Shown here in pieces: positions 6,138 to 12,841 of a stretch of DNA of 13,241 nt. Source of the stretch: JBKJZO01 sp046715235 (lineage in GTDB: Bacteria; Actinomycetota; Actinomycetes; BP-191). The position numbers and the translations under genes were made by a program. Position 1 is the stretch's first letter. Each line of letters starts with the position of its first letter. The DNA lies in the NCBI GenBank assembly GCA_046715235.1, contig JBKJZO010000022.1:1-13241 (forward strand). The letters run 5' to 3'. Below the pieces are notes generated by a model. The model saw only the letters and a list, made by a program, of their open reading frames with translations, did no database searches and was not told the DNA's origin.

Positions 6138-6602
6138 GTGCCTGAGGGGACGATTGCGGTCGATGATCCGCGGGCTGACGACGTGCGCGCGTTGCTGGAG
6201 CGTCATCTCGAATTCGGCAACGCGCACAGCCCACCCGAGGACATGCACGCACTCGACGTCGATGGTCTGCTCGGTCCAGCTGTGACCTTCTTCAGCTATC
6301 GCGTCGACGGGGATCTCCTCGGCGTCGGCGCGTTGAAGCAACTCGATGCCGGTCACGTCGAGTTGAAGTCGATGCACACCGTTGAAGCAGCGCGCGGTCG
6401 TGGGGTCGGACGCGCGATGCTCGATCACATCATGGGTTTTGCCCGCAGTCGTGGCGTGCAACGGATAAGTCTCGAGACGGGGTCCATGGATGCGTTCGCC
6501 CCGGCGCGCGCGCTCTACGAGAACGTCGGATTCACGGAATGCGAACCCTTCGCTGACTACATTCCCAGCCCGTACAGCACGTTCATGACGCTGTCCTTGT
6601 GA
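6138..6602 (+). CDS. GNAT family N-acetyltransferase
   Basis: This 154-residue protein has the GNAT core: a beta strand ending L-L-G-V-G-A-L (60-66), V-E-L-K-S-M-H-T (74-81), the acetyl-CoA pyrophosphate loop R-G-R-G-V-G-R-A (86-93), and a final A-R-A-L-Y-E-N-V-G-F-T-E-C segment. It should transfer an acetyl group from acetyl-CoA to an amine; the acceptor cannot be read from sequence. The acidic D-M-H-A-L-D stretch and the P-S-P-Y-S-T-F-M end resemble the small acetyltransferases close to YafP/PhnO. The start is GTG 6138, preceded not by a Shine-Dalgarno but by TAACTT at 6126-6131, a possible -10 six bases before it, so a leaderless message is plausible. Its last 20 bases overlap the convergent DUF916-like gene. 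Confidence 0.87.
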   Translation: MPEGTIAVDDPRADDVRALLERHLEFGNAHSPPEDMHALDVDGLLGPAVTFFSYRVDGDLLGVGALKQLDAGHVELKSMHTVEAARGRGVGRAMLDHIMGFARSRGVQRISLETGSMDAFAPARALYENVGFTECEPFADYIPSPYSTFMTLSL

Positions 6603-7626
6603 CGAGCGGACGACGTCGACTGCGCATGACGAGCAGCCCTCCCGCACCCAACAGAAGCAGTACGGCGGCGCCTGCGACGGCGAGGTACCGCGTCAGGTCC
6701 GGGTCGGCCGGGGTGACAACCACTGCAGCCGCCTCGCCGTTCACGGGAAAGGTGATCGTGGCTCGGGCACTGCGCTCGACCTGCCCGCTGCGTAGGACGA
6801 CGCGTGCATCCCAGGGACCGGCGGGCAGCCGGTCGTCGAGAGCGATGGTGACGGGCTTGGTGTCACCGATCGCGAGTGTCGTGCCCAGCGTGGCAGGGAA
6901 AGGCCCTGCCCTGAGCCCACCAGGACCAGAGAGCAGTTGCAGGCTGCCGTTCAGGTCGAGTGCGCGGCCACCGGTGTTGTGCACCGCCGCGACGACAGAC
7001 GGCCGGCCGTCAGAGGAGCGTCCTGCGGTGACCGCGTCAATCGTGAAGTCCGCTGCGGGCGACCCGCCTGGCCCGACGGAGACGTACAGGCGGATGCCGA
7101 CACGGTTCACCTGAACGACACCATTCCTGGCGGCGGCGCGCGCCTCCGCCCACACGACGGCATACCGCTCTCCTGGGGCTGCATCGCGGGGCACGCTGAC
7201 CGTCACTGTCGCGGTCGCGGTTGCGCCGGCAGGGACGTCCGGCGCCGCCGGGCTGACCGACGTCCACGTGGACAAGTCGTTCTCGCTTCGCCCGGACGCT
7301 CCCAGGAAGGCGCCGCTCACGATGGTCGCGGCCGACGGATACAGCGCGATGTGCGCGGTCGAAGCAGTCGTGTTGCTCACTTCTATGCGTCGGTTGATCG
7401 TCGTTCCTTGTGCGAGGTGATCGACTACGTACAGCTGCGCCCGTGGATCATCGGTGGCAGCGGCGGGGGCATCGAGCAGTCGTACGCCGATGCTCCCGGA
7501 AGCGGTTGGCGTGGCGGTCTCAGGTGGCCCTTCAGTTGATGCGCCGGCGGGTGCGGCAGCCGCCAGCGAGAACGCGAGGGCGGCGAGACCGACGTGTCCA
7601 GAAGTGAGAAAGCCGCGCCTAGGCAA
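6583..7626 (-). CDS. DUF916-like (WxL partner) secreted protein with C-terminal membrane anchor
   Basis: The protein has 347 residues. The N-terminus M-P-R-R-G-F-L-T followed by a hydrophobic stretch and A-G-A-S is an export signal with a twin-arginine-like R-R-x-F-L. The region about 45-190 (I-G-V-R-L-L-D-A-P, I-E-V-S-N-T-T, W-T-S-V-S, Y-A-V-V-W-A-E, V-G-I-R-L-Y-V-S-V) matches the pattern of the WxL-associated peptidoglycan-binding domain DUF916. A second beta-rich region spans about 195-290. One membrane helix lies at about 313-333, then a basic tail R-S-R-R-R. It is probably anchored in the membrane with its domains in the cell wall. The start is TTG 7626, lying inside the last codons of the WxL gene; with no visible Shine-Dalgarno, translation is probably coupled. 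The 3' end overlaps the convergent GNAT gene by 20 bases. Confidence 0.78.
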   Translation of the reverse strand: MPRRGFLTSGHVGLAALAFSLAAAAPAGASTEGPPETATPTASGSIGVRLLDAPAAATDDPRAQLYVVDHLAQGTTINRRIEVSNTTASTAHIALYPSAATIVSGAFLGASGRSENDLSTWTSVSPAAPDVPAGATATATVTVSVPRDAAPGERYAVVWAEARAAARNGVVQVNRVGIRLYVSVGPGGSPAADFTIDAVTAGRSSDGRPSVVAAVHNTGGRALDLNGSLQLLSGPGGLRAGPFPATLGTTLAIGDTKPVTIALDDRLPAGPWDARVVLRSGQVERSARATITFPVNGEAAAVVVTPADPDLTRYLAVAGAAVLLLLGAGGLLVMRSRRRPLVTRTAS

Positions 7627-8131
7627 CTGAGTGGGTAATGGTGGCCGTATAGGTTGCAGCGATCGTGCCTCCTGGGACGGTCACGATGATGGTCGGGTTC
7701 CAGGTTGCGGAGTTGTCCCCCGTGATGCCGGTCGCTGTGACCGCGGCATTCACAGCCGTGAGGTTGGTCGGATCATTCGCGGTGTACGTCGCGGTGCCGA
7801 CCTTGACGATCGTCCCTGCGGTGTAGGCGACGGCACTGGCCGCAATCGCCGGTCCGCTCGGCGGTGTGAAAGCGCCGGCGATGACGGTCGTGATCCAGCC
7901 GGAGCCCGCCGCGGGGCTGCGCGCGTCGTTCACCGCAACGGAGCCAAGAGAACCGCTGATGGTTCCGCCGGACACGCTGTTGGGCCGGGTTCCGAGTGCC
8001 GCGCTGATCGGCACCGTGATGGAAAGTGCTCCGCCGGTCACGATGATCGTGGCGGTGGTCACACCTGTGTCGGCGCCGGCGGGGGTCGCGAACGCGAATA
8101 GGAGCGCTCCTGCGGCGGAGGCGGCGAGCAA
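7619..8131 (-). CDS. WxL-type secreted surface protein
   Basis: From TTG 8131 the protein is 170 residues with a hydrophobic signal segment ending A-T-P-A-G-A (15-20). The mature part is beta-rich and Thr/Ala/Gly-rich, with G-S-G-W-I-T-T-V (W79) and, near the end, T-W-N-P-T-I-I-V-T-V-P (W144) then A-A-T-Y-T-A-T-I-T-H-S-V-A. This is the layout of actinobacterial WxL-type cell-wall proteins: two tryptophan motifs and a C-terminal T-I-T-H-S-V-A. Its stop overlaps the start of the DUF916-like gene by 8 bases, and WxL and DUF916 proteins commonly act together. TTG 8131 has no ribosome binding site. An in-frame ATT at 8143, 4 bases after AAGGA (8148-8152), would add M-R-R-S and complete a normal signal peptide, so the true start may be there. 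Both starts are weak; the stop is certain. Confidence 0.8.
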   Translation of the reverse strand: MLAASAAGALLFAFATPAGADTGVTTATIIVTGGALSITVPISAALGTRPNSVSGGTISGSLGSVAVNDARSPAAGSGWITTVIAGAFTPPSGPAIAASAVAYTAGTIVKVGTATYTANDPTNLTAVNAAVTATGITGDNSATWNPTIIVTVPGGTIAATYTATITHSVA

Positions 8132-8147
8132 ACTGCGTCTAATGGAG

Positions 8148-8152
8148 TCCTT
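8148..8152 (-). promoter_or_regulatory. Ribosome binding site that favours an ATT start for the WxL gene
   Basis: AAGGA on the minus strand, followed by CTCC and then ATT at 8143-8141. It is 16 bases from the TTG at 8131, too far to serve it. No ATG, GTG or TTG lies at a better distance in that frame. Confidence 0.4.
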
Positions 8153-8241
8153 CGTTCTGGGGTTCCTGCGTGAAAGGCCGCCATTGGGGTGGGCCGGCCC
8201 GGTGGGCGCTTCGACCGTTCGCCGGATACCTGTAGCCCTGA

Positions 8242-9276
8242 TCAGCTCCTGACCTCGGGCTGACGGCGGCCGCCTGTTGCCAGCAGAGTGTTGATGAGCC
8301 AGACAAGCTGCTGTGCGATGGCGAGCAGCGCGTAGGCCTGTGCGGCGGCGTACGGCTGCTGGTCGTCCGGCGAGACGGCGGCGAGCAACGTCTCGGCCTT
8401 GGCAGCGTGGCTGGATGGCACCGCGATGTCCCGCGACAGTCTCTGCTCGGCGGAAAGCGAGACGCCGATCGCCGTCTTCGACGGATCGAGCAGCGAGGCG
8501 ATTGTCGGCATGACGTGGTCGGAGAGCATCGCGATCCAGTCAGCGGGGGCTTTGTCCGAGCGACCGCTCATTGAGTCAGGCGAGTCTCCGTGATCCAGCG
8601 TCATCCGCAGCGTGTTCTGCACCGTGGCGGCGGCGGCCGCAGCTGAGACTGCGTCGGCGGCCGTGTGCCCCGCGCGTACAGCTGCCTTGGCCGCGGCGGC
8701 GGATGCGGCGATGACCATCGCCTCCGCGACTGCGGCGGCTTCGGCAGCGACGGCGGCAGCCGCGCGTGCGGCTGTGTCGGCGGCGGCCTCAGCGGTCTGC
8801 CTCGCTCTGGCAGCCGCTTTGCCAGCGGCAACGGTCGCGGCAGCGACCATCGCGTTGGCTGTCGCGGCAGCGTCAGCCGCGAGCTCAGCAGCAGCCTCGG
8901 CGGTGATTGCCCCAGCGACGGTGCGCCTCGCTCTATCCGCGGCCTTCGCGGCGGCGGCCGCGGCTTTGACCATCGCTTCCGCGACTGCATCAGCTTCGGC
9001 GACCACGTCGGCCGCGGCAGCAGCAGCGGCGCCTTCGGCCGCGACGACGGTGAGTGTCGCTCGATCAGCGGCCTTTGCGGCCGCTTCGGAAGCGGCCTTG
9101 ACCATCGCCTTGGCCGTGACCAGCGCCTCGGCGGCGATCTCGGTGGCAGCCTCGGCGGCGATGGCTTCTGCAGTCGCGATTGCGGCTTCTTGAGCAGCAG
9201 ACGCGGGCCCTACAGCAACCTCACGGGCTCGGACATCCGGAACCACGATGGTCGGGTTGTGCAGGGTGTCTGACAT
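8242..9276 (-). CDS. Alanine-rich helical repeat protein of unknown function
   Basis: The protein has 344 residues and no signal peptide or membrane helix in its N-terminus. Residues about 51-220 form four repeats built on A-M-V-x-A-A-x-x-A-A-x-K-A-A-x-R-A-x-x-T; the A-M-V triplets fall at 57, 101, 142 and 186, giving periods of 44, 41 and 44. Forty-four is four 11-residue units, as in long amphipathic helices or right-handed coiled coils. The C-terminal 120 residues (D-W-I-A-M-L-S-D-H-V-M-P onward) are ordinary in composition, and the end (A-L-L-A-I-A-Q-Q-L-V-W-L-I-N-T-L-L) is hydrophobic. I do not recognise a family. GGAGGT at 9282-9287 lies 5 bases before ATG 9276. It is the first gene of a same-strand cluster with the WxL and DUF916-like genes, 110 bases before the first. 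Confidence 0.8.
   Translation of the reverse strand: MSDTLHNPTIVVPDVRAREVAVGPASAAQEAAIATAEAIAAEAATEIAAEALVTAKAMVKAASEAAAKAADRATLTVVAAEGAAAAAAADVVAEADAVAEAMVKAAAAAAKAADRARRTVAGAITAEAAAELAADAAATANAMVAAATVAAGKAAARARQTAEAAADTAARAAAAVAAEAAAVAEAMVIAASAAAAKAAVRAGHTAADAVSAAAAAATVQNTLRMTLDHGDSPDSMSGRSDKAPADWIAMLSDHVMPTIASLLDPSKTAIGVSLSAEQRLSRDIAVPSSHAAKAETLLAAVSPDDQQPYAAAQAYALLAIAQQLVWLINTLLATGGRRQPEVRS
8617..9126 (-). repeat. Four degenerate tandem repeats inside the alanine-rich gene
   Basis: The DNA repeats with periods of 132, 123 and 132 bases, marked on the plus strand by four copies of GACCATCGC. The repeats encode the A-M-V-containing helical units. They have diverged at the nucleotide level, so the duplication is not recent. 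Their GCN-rich composition also opens a long alanine-rich frame on the opposite strand, which is an artefact. Confidence 0.75.
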
Positions 9277-9293
9277 GGGTTACCTCCGATAGA

Positions 9294-9305
9294 ACGAGCG
9301 CTCGT
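9294..9305. promoter_or_regulatory. 12-base perfect palindrome upstream of the alanine-rich gene
   Basis: ACGAGCGCTCGT lies 6 bases beyond the ribosome binding site of the alanine-rich gene, in the 112-base region between it and the divergent GNAT gene. It could be an operator for a dimeric repressor or a short RNA hairpin. A related imperfect palindrome, CGAGCGTGCTCG, occurs at 4082-4093 before the DUF4230 gene. Confidence 0.35.
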
Positions 9306-9388
9306 ACGCCCTTTCATCGACGCCTTTGGTGAGATCAGGAGCCTCATACGGGTGAACCACCCAACTGCCTACTCTGCGTTACTTCGTG

Positions 9389-9904
9389 ATGTTGACTGTG
9401 AGCGTGAGAGTGCGCGATGCCACGTTGGATGACGTCGACGCGGTCGTCGCGCTCGTCGAGTCGGCGTACCGCGGCGAGGCGAGCCGCGCCGGGTGGACCA
9501 CCGAGGCGGAGTTCCTCGACGGTCAACGGACGGACGTCGACGAGGTGCGCTCAGTCCTGCAGCACCTGCTGATTGCCGAGGACGACGACGGCATCGCCGG
9601 CTGCTGCACCTTGGTGCCAAAGGACTCGCACGCCTACTTCGGCATGTTCGCGGTTCGGCCGGGACTGCAGGGTGCGGGGGTGGGCTCTGCGCTGTTGGCG
9701 GAGGCGGAGGCGCGCGCGCGAGTGCTTGGCCTGCGTCGCGTCGAGATGACGGTGTTGTCGGTGCGTTCCGAGCTCATCGCCTTCTACGAGCGGCGCGGCT
9801 ACTCCCACGCCGGAGAGACGCGGCCTTTTCCGTACGGCGACGCCAGGTTCGGCCTGCCGCGCCGCGACGACCTCGAGTTCGTCGTACTCGCCAAGGACCT
9901 CTGA
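9389..9904 (+). CDS. GNAT family N-acetyltransferase
   Basis: The protein is 171 residues from ATG 9389; an in-frame GTG at 9386 directly precedes it. The GNAT fold is seen in V-R-V-R-D-A-T-L-D-D-V-D-A-V-V-A-L-V-E-S-A-Y-R (7-28), G-M-F-A-V-R-P (85-91), the acetyl-CoA loop L-Q-G-A-G-V-G-S-A-L-L (93-103, with Q94-x-x-G-x-G) and A-F-Y-E-R-R-G-Y (131-138). The ending G-E-T-R-P-F-P-Y-G-D is typical of a subgroup of bacterial acetyltransferases of unknown acceptor. There is no Shine-Dalgarno; TACTCT at 9370-9375 is a possible -10, so the message may have almost no leader. It is divergent from the alanine-rich gene and convergent, 14 bases apart, with the GGDEF-EAL gene. Confidence 0.88.
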   Translation: MLTVSVRVRDATLDDVDAVVALVESAYRGEASRAGWTTEAEFLDGQRTDVDEVRSVLQHLLIAEDDDGIAGCCTLVPKDSHAYFGMFAVRPGLQGAGVGSALLAEAEARARVLGLRRVEMTVLSVRSELIAFYERRGYSHAGETRPFPYGDARFGLPRRDDLEFVVLAKDL

Positions 9905-9918
9905 ATTTGACTGGCAGC

Positions 9919-12615
9919 TCACAGGTTCGGGTACGCAACGTTGGTGATCGCTCGCGCGACGCTGGTGCGATCCCAATGCAGCTCCTGCGGCGTTCGGTAG
10001 CCGTCCGCGTCGAGCGCTGCCGCAATCGTCGCTAGGGAAGCGCCATCACGGTGCAGCCGCATGATCTGTTGCAGGCCGTGTTCTGCGGTGACGAGCGCGC
10101 CGCGCGCCGCACTGTGCGGGCGTCGTAACGGTTCGCCGCTGATCGGAAAGCTGTTCGCCGAGAGCGTGCTCAGCAATGCGTCCAAGTCGCCGAGTGACAC
10201 CGCCGGCGACCACAGGAAGCCTTGTCCGGTCGGGCATTGGAGCCGGCGCAGAAGCGTCGCTTGCTCGGCAGTCTCCACGCCTTCAGCCACCGTCGTCAGA
10301 CGCAGGGTACGAGCCAGGTCGATGATTGCCGCAGTGATGGCAAACGCGTCTACGTCGTCGGTGATCTTGTCCACGAAGCACCGGTCGATCTTCAGGATGT
10401 CTACGGGGAGCTGGGTCAGATAGCCGAGCGAGCTGTACCCGGTGCCGAAGTCGTCGATGGCTATTCGCATACCGCGGCCCTGCAGCCTCGCGAGGATTGC
10501 GCGTGACCGCGCTGGATCGTCCATAAGCGCGGTTTCAGTGATCTCGAGTATGAGTCCGTGCGCACTGGCGTCCGCGGTTGCTAAGGCGGCCATGACATGT
10601 TCTTCGAGATCGGTGTCGGTGAGGTGGCGAGCGGAGATGTTGACCGACACGCTCGCGCTCTCTCCGAGCAGGCGACGCAATCTGCCTAGATCAGCGCACG
10701 CTCGATTGAGCACCCATTCGTCCAGCGCTTGCCCCAGGCCGGTTGCTTCCGCGACGGCGACGAACTGGGCAGGCGGGACCATCCCACGGACCGGATGCGC
10801 CCATCGCAGAAGCGCCTCCACACCCATCACCGCGCCGGTCTCGAGTTCAACCAGCGGCTGGTAGTGCAGCGCGAGTGCGTCGGCGGCGAGGGCCTCGCGC
10901 AACTCAGTGCTGAGCGCAAGGCGATCAGCCGTTTGCTCAGCTACTGCCGCGTCGAAGAAGCGGATGCGGCCGCGGCCTCGAGCCTTGGCGTCGTACATGG
11001 CTGCGTCCGCGAATCGCAGCAGCTTGTCAGGATTGTCGGGTGGCGAGACGGCAATGCCGACGCTGGCGCTGACGTAGACATGCTGACCCAACACGTCGAA
11101 CGGCTCGACGAAGGTGTCAAGCATGCGGTCGGCGATCTCGCGGGCCTGTTCTTCGTTGGTGTCTTCGGCTACGACCACGAATTCGTCTCCGCCGAATCGT
11201 GCGAGAGTGTCGCCTTCGCGCGTTGCACCCCTCAACCGCTGCGCAACCTGCTGCAGGAGGTCATCTCCGATCGCGTGGCCGTGAGTGTCGTTGATGAGCT
11301 TGAACTGATCGAGGTCGGTGAAGACAACCGCGATATCCCCGGCGCCGCGAGACCGTTGTCGGGCGAGAGCATGGTCGAGCCGGTCGCGAAGCAAGGCACG
11401 GTTGGCGAGGCCGGTCAGGCTGTCGTGAAGGGCTTGGCGGCGCAGCTCGTTTTCGGCCCGTCGAGCGGCGGTGATGTCCGTGATCATCGCGAGACAGCCG
11501 GGGGCACCAGTGTCATCGTTAAGCGGGCTGACGCTCAGGTGAAGCACTCGCACGGCGCCGTCGGGATGGTTGTAGATGACGTCGAATTCCTCCGGACCGC
11601 GCCCATTCCTGCTGCACAGACGGTCGGCGATGAACCCACGGCCCTGCGGGTCGAGAAGTTCGGGAACGGTCGTTCGGTGGACGTCCTCGAGTGTTAACCC
11701 GAGGACGTCGGCCACTCGCAGATTGGCGTACTGCGTGCGGCCCGCGACGTCAACAGTCCAGATGCCTTCCCTGGCCGTATCGGCGATAGAACGGTATCGA
11801 GCCTCGGACTCGCGTAGAGCTCGCTCTGCGTCTTCTTGGTCGGTGACGTCGACGACGACAAGGCCAACACCGATGGTCTCCGCTTGCAGCGCGACGGGAT
11901 AGTAACTCGCCAGCCAGTGGTGCGGCCGGCCTGGGTCGGCTGATGTCGGACCGGTGATCTTTGAGTTGAGCACCGGCTCACCCGTAGCGAGAACTTGCCG
12001 GTACAAAGGCCCCACCTGCCGCCAGATGTCCGGAATGACATCGCCGACTCTCTGTCCCAGCTGTTCCTCGACGGTCGCGCCGTTGACAGCTGCCAACACC
12101 TCGTTGATCCGGCGCACGCGGAAGTCTCGATCCACGAATCCGAAACCGATCGGTGCGCACGACTGCAACGTGTCCAACAGGGTCGCCAATTCGGCGCTCT
12201 CGTGTCGTGAACCTTCGAGAACGGCCGTAGCGTTCTTCTGGTCGTCGATGTCCGTGGCAGTGCCGATCCACTTCACGACCGCGCCGCCGCGATCACGAAC
12301 CATGTCGGCCCGGACCTCGTGCCAGCGATATTCGCCGTCATGGCGTCGAATCCGGTAGTCCAGCTGGAACGGCGTCTGCGTCGCCACCGCCTGCTCCCAG
12401 CATTGACGCGCCCGCTCGGCGTCGTCCCCGTGCACCAGGTTTAACCAGTCCCACGGGTAGTTGGCGTCGCGGCCCAACCCGGTGTAGTCCGTGCCGCGAC
12501 GATTGAAGTAATTCGCGGCACCGGTCGCGTCTGCCATCCAGACGATGTGCGGGATCGACTCGGCAATCAATTCGAAGTCTTCGTTGCGAATAGCCCGTTG
12601 CGACGTTTCTGCCAT
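9919..12615 (-). CDS. PAS-PAS-PAS-GGDEF-EAL c-di-GMP cyclase/phosphodiesterase with recombinase-like C-terminus
   Basis: This is an 898-residue cytoplasmic protein that should make and degrade cyclic di-GMP. PAS/PAC sensor domains lie at about 8-127, 145-263 and 268-386. The GGDEF domain (about 392-552) has an intact G-G-D-E-F (475-479) and an RxxD inhibitory site (R466-D469) five residues before it. The EAL domain (about 565-815) has E600-A-L, N659, E694, D721-D722, K742, E778 and Q798, the metal and catalytic set, so both activities look possible. Residues about 836-898 (L-H-R-D-G-A-S-L-A-T-I-A-A-A-L-D, G-Y-R-T-P, W-D-R-T-S-V-A-R-A-I) resemble the helical 'recombinase' region of large serine recombinases. 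No membrane segment is evident. The frame is open further upstream to 12867, but only ATG 12615 gives a PAS start with a GGGGA site at 12625-12629; the upstream codons look non-coding. Confidence 0.93.
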   Translation of the reverse strand: MAETSQRAIRNEDFELIAESIPHIVWMADATGAANYFNRRGTDYTGLGRDANYPWDWLNLVHGDDAERARQCWEQAVATQTPFQLDYRIRRHDGEYRWHEVRADMVRDRGGAVVKWIGTATDIDDQKNATAVLEGSRHESAELATLLDTLQSCAPIGFGFVDRDFRVRRINEVLAAVNGATVEEQLGQRVGDVIPDIWRQVGPLYRQVLATGEPVLNSKITGPTSADPGRPHHWLASYYPVALQAETIGVGLVVVDVTDQEDAERALRESEARYRSIADTAREGIWTVDVAGRTQYANLRVADVLGLTLEDVHRTTVPELLDPQGRGFIADRLCSRNGRGPEEFDVIYNHPDGAVRVLHLSVSPLNDDTGAPGCLAMITDITAARRAENELRRQALHDSLTGLANRALLRDRLDHALARQRSRGAGDIAVVFTDLDQFKLINDTHGHAIGDDLLQQVAQRLRGATREGDTLARFGGDEFVVVAEDTNEEQAREIADRMLDTFVEPFDVLGQHVYVSASVGIAVSPPDNPDKLLRFADAAMYDAKARGRGRIRFFDAAVAEQTADRLALSTELREALAADALALHYQPLVELETGAVMGVEALLRWAHPVRGMVPPAQFVAVAEATGLGQALDEWVLNRACADLGRLRRLLGESASVSVNISARHLTDTDLEEHVMAALATADASAHGLILEITETALMDDPARSRAILARLQGRGMRIAIDDFGTGYSSLGYLTQLPVDILKIDRCFVDKITDDVDAFAITAAIIDLARTLRLTTVAEGVETAEQATLLRRLQCPTGQGFLWSPAVSLGDLDALLSTLSANSFPISGEPLRRPHSAARGALVTAEHGLQQIMRLHRDGASLATIAAALDADGYRTPQELHWDRTSVARAITNVAYPNL

Positions 12616-12789
12616 GGCGGCACATCCCCGTTTGTCGCAAGACCCGCGTCGCGGACATCGGCGCCTGTTCGGACCCGGGGCCAGGTGACTTAGCGCTATG
12701 GACTGTACGCCCTTAGCTAGTTTCGTTTGGGACGGGAGCCGCGACGTTCCTTCGGCCGTCACATACAAGGCATGGCGACAAAGACCTCT

Positions 12790-12833
12790 GAACGGCCGTA
12801 TGCGCCGGCAATGCCTCACGGATACGGCCGTTC
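12790..12833 (-). terminator. Hairpin terminator of the YcnI-like gene
   Basis: GAACGGCCGTAT (12790-12801) and ATACGGCCGTTC (12822-12833) form a perfect 12-base inverted repeat with a 20-base loop, 8 bases beyond the YcnI-like stop codon. There is no real T tract, only CTTTG a few bases further on, which is common for actinobacterial terminators. Its position separates the YcnI-like gene from the GGDEF-EAL gene. Confidence 0.7.
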
Positions 12834-12841
12834 CGCGACGA

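Noticed and set aside
5904..6647. 247-codon frame on the minus strand
   Set aside because: Overlaps three better supported genes (DUF4242, GNAT, DUF916-like) and has no family-like motifs.
8612..9193. 193-codon alanine-rich frame on the plus strand
   Set aside because: Antisense to the repeat gene; GCN/NGC-rich repeats read as alanine on both strands. The minus-strand frame has a strong ribosome binding site and a normal C-terminal domain.
10729..11697. 322-codon open frame on the plus strand
   Set aside because: It lies antisense to the GGDEF-EAL gene, whose domain motifs are unambiguous; the translation shows no recognisable family. It is a shadow of GC-rich codon use.
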